Of a stretch of DNA of 10,037 nt, positions 6,218-10,037 are shown piece after piece. The stretch lies in assembly GCA_030671165.1 (NCBI GenBank), contig DAOVAG010000019.1, forward strand, positions 1 to 10,037, read 5' to 3'. Position numbers and translations under genes: made by a program. This DNA is from Candidatus Bathyarchaeota archaeon (GTDB lineage Archaea; Thermoproteota; Bathyarchaeia; RBG-16-48-13; GCA-020355125). The notes beneath the pieces were generated by a model. It was not told where the DNA came from. It worked only from the letters and a program-made list of their open reading frames with translations, and searched no databases. Positions within the stretch are counted from its first letter, which is position 1; each line of letters begins with the position of its first letter.

Positions 6218-6388
6218 CATAAGAATTATAAAAATGAAGATTTAGTAAGTTTGTACAGATAACGTCAAAAAGTTTTACTATACTCAACCCTACTGAACTT
6301 TGACAAATAACATAATTTCACTCTAAACGATATAAATTGTTATTATACCTCACATTTATCTTAATAAAACGTAACTACCAACATAACT

Positions 6389-7582
6389 TTACACATTGTT
6401 ACTTTTTTCTCTAATGAATGTTATTACTGGAATGCATAATATCAGGAAAAGAGCTGATGCATAATATGGAAGAGCCATTCCTAATGTTTCCCATAAGTAA
6501 CCACCTATGTAGGGCCCAATTGCGAACCCGAACATGACTCCCGTCTGAGTTAAACCCGAGGAAAGTCCACGTCTGTTTCTTGGGGTGTGTTCCATGAGTA
6601 GAGATATTGAAGCTGGCCAGGTCATACTCCAAAGACCATTAATTCCCATTTGAACTAATAAAAGCAGAATTAAGTTATCGATTGTTGGCCATAAAATGAA
6701 GAGAATTGGCATTAACGCGAAACAAATTGCGATAAACTTTTTCCTGCCAACTTTGTCAGCTAAGATACCTGCTGGGATTTGTGTAAGAATCGTCGTCAAA
6801 CCAAAACCAACAGAAATGAATAAACCAATTTCTGCTGTAGAAACGTTAAATTTATCCATCAAGTAAATGGGTGTTATGGGACTTACAGTTCCCACACCTA
6901 AGCCCGTGAATAGGTTGAGAAAAAAGAATGGTAATAACGGGCGAAAGAGTTTTAGATCAATCTTTGCTCTCTTTTGATATGATTTTTTGTTATCTCCAAA
7001 CGTGTTTCTTGGCGGTTTTGACAATACTAAACTAGGGACTAAACAAAAGATATAGAGTGCTGTTGTTACGTAGAAGATCATGTTCCAGCCATGAATCTCT
7101 TCAAGAAATCCTCCAATAGTTGGACCAATTATACTCCCCAAGGGAAATGCGAGATTCATAATGCTATAGACCTTCATCCTGTTCGATGCAGATGTGTAAT
7201 CAGCAACTATCGCCATTCTAGAGGGCATGAATAATGCAAAGGCTATGGAATATATCATTCCCCAAATAATCAATTGTTCCCAGTTACTACTAAATGTATA
7301 AAGTAATGGTGGAGCGATTGCAAGTAGTATACTCAATATGATTATCTTTCGTCTCCCATATAGATCTGAGATGAATCCACTTGGAAGTCTCATTATTGTA
7401 CCAGCTAATCCTGTGATAGATATCACAAAGGAGACCTCTAATACTGTTGCACCCATGCTCTGGATATAGAGCGGTCGTAGAGAGTTAGTAAGATTCATAC
7501 CTAGTGACATGAAAGTGTTAATGATGAAAAGTAGGATCAATTCCCGATTTAGGGGAAACCTTCTTGTTTGATTTGGAGACAT
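6389..7582 (-). CDS. Major facilitator superfamily transporter, drug/metabolite efflux type
   Basis: The 397 residues are strongly hydrophobic and fit 12 membrane helices in two halves, joined by a charged cytoplasmic loop (about 190-212). The MFS loop 2-3 motif appears twice, GFISDLYGRRK (69-79) and GILADKVGRKK (272-282). A motif-C-like GSIIGPTIGGFL (149-160) is typical of proton antiporters that export, and its counterpart FAIGPYIGGYL (353-363) lies in the second half. This architecture resembles AraJ/YajR-like exporters, but the substrate cannot be read from sequence. The ATG start is preceded by a weak site (AAGGTTAG) about 5 bases upstream and by an A+T-rich TATA-like string about 50 bases upstream. 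It lies 131 bases after the MTA phosphorylase stop, on the same strand; co-transcription is possible but not shown. No signs of damage. Confidence 0.9.
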   Translation of the reverse strand: MSPNQTRRFPLNRELILLFIINTFMSLGMNLTNSLRPLYIQSMGATVLEVSFVISITGLAGTIMRLPSGFISDLYGRRKIIILSILLAIAPPLLYTFSSNWEQLIIWGMIYSIAFALFMPSRMAIVADYTSASNRMKVYSIMNLAFPLGSIIGPTIGGFLEEIHGWNMIFYVTTALYIFCLVPSLVLSKPPRNTFGDNKKSYQKRAKIDLKLFRPLLPFFFLNLFTGLGVGTVSPITPIYLMDKFNVSTAEIGLFISVGFGLTTILTQIPAGILADKVGRKKFIAICFALMPILFILWPTIDNLILLLLVQMGINGLWSMTWPASISLLMEHTPRNRRGLSSGLTQTGVMFGFAIGPYIGGYLWETLGMALPYYASALFLILCIPVITFIREKSNNV

Positions 7583-7713
7583 TTTATCTAACCTTATCGA
7601 AGGGACACTTTGAATGAAGATTGTTCTTAAATTTTTATGAATTCACATTACTTGTTTCAAAATAATAGTAAATTGATAGATCTTATCCCGATATCATTAT
7701 GTTTATTATATTC

Positions 7714-8508
7714 CTATACAAGAGCTTTGTTTAATGCATTTGAACACATACACTGTCTTTTTTTAGGTATCTTGGGAATAGTCTCGATCATTATCTTCTT
7801 AAGATTCAATAAATTCAGAGACATCGTTTTCATTACGTCTTCTGTTGAGACAGGTCTTTCAGCCCAAACATCATAATCAGTTATCATTGAAATGTTTACA
7901 AAACAGATTTCTGCCTCCCTTGCGAGAACAACCTCTGGATAGAGCGTCATACCTATCACGTCAACCTCCCAAGAACGGAAAAGTTTAGACTCAGCTCGGG
8001 TAGAGAAACGAGGTCCCTGAATACAAACATATGTCCCTTTTCTATGGGTTGGCACTCCCATTTCTGTAGATGTTTTAAACAAGATTTTTCTAAGTTCTGG
8101 ACAGAATGGATCAGCTGTAGAGACATGACATACTTGTCCTCCTTCATAAAACGTATCGTTTCTCGATTTTGTTCGATCAATGAATTGATCGATTATGACG
8201 AATTCTGACGGTTTATACTTCTCTCTGAGACTACCCACTGCTGATGGTGAAATGATTCGTTTCACACCGAGTTCCTTAAAAGCCCAGATATTTGCCCTAA
8301 ACGGAATTCTGTGGGGTGGAATCTCGTGTTGATATCCATGACGGGCAATAAAAGCTACTTTTTTATCCTTATAATATCCAACACTAATCGGTGAAGAAGT
8401 TTGACCAAAGGGAGTATATTTTTTAATCTCTTTTACATCTTCAATTATTTCAGAATCATAGACTCCCGTACCCCCTATAATTCCAATCTCAATATCCTTT
8501 TCATTCAA
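7714..8508 (-). CDS. mtnP: S-methyl-5'-thioadenosine phosphorylase (MTAP II type)
   Basis: The enzyme splits methylthioadenosine with phosphate into adenine and methylthioribose-1-phosphate, salvaging the by-product of polyamine synthesis. Of 264 residues, GIIGGTGVYD (9-18) is the N-terminal phosphate loop, RHGYQHEIPPHRIPFRANIWA (56-76) the second phosphate region, SAVGSL (89-94) follows, then HVSTADPFCPELR, IQGPRFSTRAES (163-174) and IGMTLYPEVVLAREAE (185-200). TDYDVW (210-215) has the Asp that favours adenine bases; guanine-type phosphorylases have Asn there. The C-terminal C253-M-C255 matches the CxC of hyperthermophilic MTAP II, with C136 and C202 near the positions of its other cysteines. 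The TTG start is supported by GGGAGAG 7 bases upstream; the nearby ATG is out of frame. It follows aspS by 67 bases on the same strand. Confidence 0.93.
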   Translation of the reverse strand: MNEKDIEIGIIGGTGVYDSEIIEDVKEIKKYTPFGQTSSPISVGYYKDKKVAFIARHGYQHEIPPHRIPFRANIWAFKELGVKRIISPSAVGSLREKYKPSEFVIIDQFIDRTKSRNDTFYEGGQVCHVSTADPFCPELRKILFKTSTEMGVPTHRKGTYVCIQGPRFSTRAESKLFRSWEVDVIGMTLYPEVVLAREAEICFVNISMITDYDVWAERPVSTEDVMKTMSLNLLNLKKIMIETIPKIPKKRQCMCSNALNKALV

Positions 8509-8515
8509 GTAATAT

Positions 8516-8522
8516 CTCTCCC
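8516..8522 (-). promoter_or_regulatory. Ribosome binding site for the TTG start of mtnP
   Basis: GGGAGAG on the minus strand stands 7 bases before TTG at 8508. The ATG at 8504 is in another frame, so this site decides the start. Confidence 0.65.
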
Positions 8523-8554
8523 AAAATACTCAAATTAATATCTGCAGACTAATC

Positions 8555-8569
8555 TACCATGATTTGGTA
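8555..8569. repeat. Small inverted repeat in the aspS-mtnP spacer
   Basis: TACCA (8555-8559) and TGGTA (8565-8569) flank a five-base loop, just after the aspS stop. The stem is short and no T-run follows it in the direction of transcription, so it is not called a terminator. Confidence 0.25.
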
Positions 8570-8575
8570 ATAAAA

Positions 8576-9883
8576 TTATGGGAGTAATCTTTCTGGTGCT
8601 CGTGGGAATAATACTCCCTCTCTAATATTTTTAAGATCTAGTAATTGTTTTACAAACCTTTCAATCCCAAGGCAAAATCCTCCATGAGATGGGACACCAT
8701 ATTTAAAGAATTTTGTGAACCACTCCAAAGAGTTTACGTTCATTTGCTTTTCCTTAATTTGTTGAATAATTTTCTCATAACGGTGTTCTCGTTGTCCTCC
8801 AGAAGATTGCTCTAAACCTTTATATATCATATCAACACTCCTCGCCCATTGAGGTTCTTCATCAACTTTCATTACATAGAATGGTTTCACCTTATAGGGA
8901 AATTTGTTCACAAAGAAGAAATCATTTCCATATTTTTCTTTAACATATTTTGACAGGATCATCTCAGATTCCCGATCATAGTCTTCACCATACTCTATCC
9001 TCTTCCCAAATTCTTCCAAGACATCATATACCTTAGGGAACTTGAACTCAGGAAATGGTGTCTTTGGAATTGACACTTCCTTCTTGAGTAAACATAATTC
9101 TTTCTGACATTCTTTCTTAACAGTTTTCAAAGTAGCTATAATAAGATCTTCTTCAACTCTCATCATATCAGATTCATTTACCATAAAAGCAAACTCAACT
9201 GCACAAGCTCTGTACTCGCAAAGATGTCTAGGTGTATGACTTGGTTCTGCTCTCCAATTAGGTCCCAGATCATAAATTTTATCGAATCCTGCTGCTATCA
9301 ATAACTGTCTGTGTAGTTGGGGATCTTGTCTTAAGAAAGCATTTTTGTCGAAGTAAACAACAGGGAATACCTCTGCACCACTCTCTGAAGCTGTACCCAT
9401 AAGACAAGGAGTAAACACCTGTAGAAATTCTTTTTCACTCAGAAACTTCATTATGGCTTCTACAATCTTAGCTTGAATTTTAAATATGGCTGCTGTTTCT
9501 GGCCTTCTTAAATCCAAGACCCGCCAATCTAATCGCACATCTAAATTCGATTCAATTTTACTAGAAATATCCATCGGCAATGGACGAATAGCTTTGTCTA
9601 CAATATCGACTTCACTTGGGATAACTTCTACCCCCTGAGGAGTATTCTCTCTTTTAACAACATTTCCTCGAACGGAAATTACGTCTTCCTGACCTAGTCC
9701 TTCTATAATCTCAAAAAGTGAGTCTGTTACAATACCTCTCTTAAACGTAATTTGTACGATCCCTTTGCAATCTCTAAGAATGATAAATTTTACCCGTCCA
9801 AGATCTCTAACTTTCTTAACCCATCCAGAGATAACAACTTCACCTGTTTTTACTTCATCTGTATAATGTGTCCGTTTTAACAA
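8576..9883 (-). CDS. aspS: Archaeal-type aspartyl-tRNA synthetase, with unusual active-site residues
   Basis: A class II synthetase of usual archaeal length (435 residues). An N-terminal OB anticodon-binding domain (about 1-105: THYTDEV, GWVKKVRDLG, LRDCKGIVQI) is followed by RLDWRVLDLRRPE and the catalytic domain: TASESGAEVFPVVYF (164-178, flipping loop with E167), LGPNWRAEPSHTPRH (206-220, motif 2), SSGGQREHR (360-368) and motif 3 GGFCLGIERF (401-410). Several positions depart from the family: QDPQLHRQ (186-193) for QSPQLYKQ, RACAVEF (225-231) for SxDxEM, SVD (349-351) for SFD/AFD, FCLG for FGLG, and FPRAPERL for FPRDxxRL. These touch the aspartate pocket, so substrate specificity is less certain than family membership. 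The TTG start has AGGTGATC two bases upstream, and the product begins like other archaeal AspRS. It stands first in a run aspS-mtnP-MFS with 67- and 131-base gaps. Confidence 0.88.
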   Translation of the reverse strand: MLKRTHYTDEVKTGEVVISGWVKKVRDLGRVKFIILRDCKGIVQITFKRGIVTDSLFEIIEGLGQEDVISVRGNVVKRENTPQGVEVIPSEVDIVDKAIRPLPMDISSKIESNLDVRLDWRVLDLRRPETAAIFKIQAKIVEAIMKFLSEKEFLQVFTPCLMGTASESGAEVFPVVYFDKNAFLRQDPQLHRQLLIAAGFDKIYDLGPNWRAEPSHTPRHLCEYRACAVEFAFMVNESDMMRVEEDLIIATLKTVKKECQKELCLLKKEVSIPKTPFPEFKFPKVYDVLEEFGKRIEYGEDYDRESEMILSKYVKEKYGNDFFFVNKFPYKVKPFYVMKVDEEPQWARSVDMIYKGLEQSSGGQREHRYEKIIQQIKEKQMNVNSLEWFTKFFKYGVPSHGGFCLGIERFVKQLLDLKNIREGVLFPRAPERLLP

Positions 9884-9885
9884 AA

Positions 9886-9893
9886 GATCACCT
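9886..9893 (-). promoter_or_regulatory. Ribosome binding site for the TTG start of aspS
   Basis: AGGTGATC on the minus strand ends two bases before TTG at 9883. It pairs with the 3'-terminal part of the 16S anti-SD, for which such a short gap is normal. Confidence 0.55.
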
Positions 9894-9957
9894 ACTTTCC
9901 CAAAATAAAGAACTTTTTTAAAGAAACATTCAGTGTAATGATTAAATCTATTATTAA

Positions 9958-10037
9958 TCAGGAATAATATCTCTCTTCCTGCTCTTCAAAAGTTATTCTG
10001 AGAGTCATTCCACGAATTTTTTCTGCCAATTCTTTTA
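9958..10037 (-). CDS. C-terminal end of an unidentified protein (partial, cut by window edge)
   Basis: The minus strand keeps one frame open from the window edge to TGA at 9958-9960, giving 25 residues (KELAEKIRGMTLRITFEE, then QEERYYS). The mix of a charged helix-like start, a beta-like TLRITF and an acidic end looks like real coding sequence, and the other two frames close early. It ends 74 bases before the aspS start. I recognise no family from this fragment and assign no function. Confidence 0.5.
   Translation of the reverse strand, partial: KELAEKIRGMTLRITFEEQEERYYS

Larger units (their letters stand above)
5956..6388. other. Gene-free A+T-rich stretch between the helicase and the MFS gene
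   Basis: These 433 bases lie between two minus-strand genes. I found no ORF longer than about a dozen codons with a credible ribosome site, no tRNA, and no CRISPR-like repeat. CTGA and ATGA strings near 6045-6095 do not have C/D-box RNA spacing. The part nearest the helicase (up to about 6120) is slightly richer in G+C than the rest. Two inverted repeats are listed separately. The stretch presumably holds the 3' end of the MFS transcript and the helicase promoter. Confidence 0.6.

Noticed and set aside
7637..7876. Open frame of 79 codons on the plus strand in front of and over the mtnP 3' end
   Set aside because: About two thirds is antisense to mtnP; the hydrophobic product shows no family features and no clear SD is present.
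8576..9883. Calling the synthetase an AsnRS or asparagine synthetase-related protein
   Set aside because: The SSGGQREHR and NIREGVLFPR segments and N-terminal domain follow archaeal AspRS, and an anticodon domain is present; the odd pocket is reported as a finding instead.

Overview
This is an A+T-rich archaeal window, roughly one third G+C by eye. The evidence for archaea is an Alba chromatin protein, a Pth2-type peptidyl-tRNA hydrolase, the archaeal eight-cysteine Zn-ribbon beside the apparent start of aEF-1beta, a Hef-family helicase, an archaeal-type AspRS and a CxC-tailed MTA phosphorylase. Shine-Dalgarno (SD) motifs are GGAG/GAGGTGA type, TTG starts are common, and TATA-like boxes occur. 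The mix suits the TACK/Asgard side (for example Bathyarchaeia-like), but the lineage cannot be fixed from the sequence alone.

Left part (1-1127): a translation-related block. On the minus strand, the Zn-ribbon gene (61-222) is followed by what looks like the first 15 codons of aEF-1beta (1-45, cut by the edge). Divergent from them is pth2 (395-760), and the shared upstream region carries a perfect 14-bp palindrome. pth2 converges on alba (843-1127) across a T8/A7 tract that can serve as a U-rich terminator for both strands.

Middle (1419-5955): two translationally coupled DUF72 (YecE/COG1801) TIM-barrel genes on the plus strand, ATGA-overlapped. The first keeps the family signatures and adds a SWIM-like zinc module. 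The second is divergent in those signatures and ends in a DUF2795-like tail. They converge on a Hef-type SF2 helicase (3680-5887) with no XPF/ERCC4 nuclease; a winged-helix and beta-rich C-terminus takes its place. The helicase ATG has no SD. A 31-codon frame with a strong SD overlaps it in another frame and runs through an A8 homopolymer, so either there is a coupled small ORF or the true helicase start is upstream of a one-base indel.

Gap 5956-6388: an A+T-rich stretch with no gene I can support, only short inverted repeats.

Right part (6389-10037, all minus): the end of an unidentified gene (9958-10037), then an archaeal AspRS-like synthetase (8576-9883), MTA phosphorylase (7714-8508) and a 12-TM-type MFS transporter (6389-7582), with spacers of 74, 67 and 131 bases. 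The synthetase has several substitutions at positions normally nearly invariant in AspRS, so its substrate deserves checking. No CRISPR array, transposase, tRNA or rRNA was seen. The best candidates for something undescribed are the coupled DUF72 pair with unlike tails, the nuclease-less Hef, and the altered AspRS pocket.
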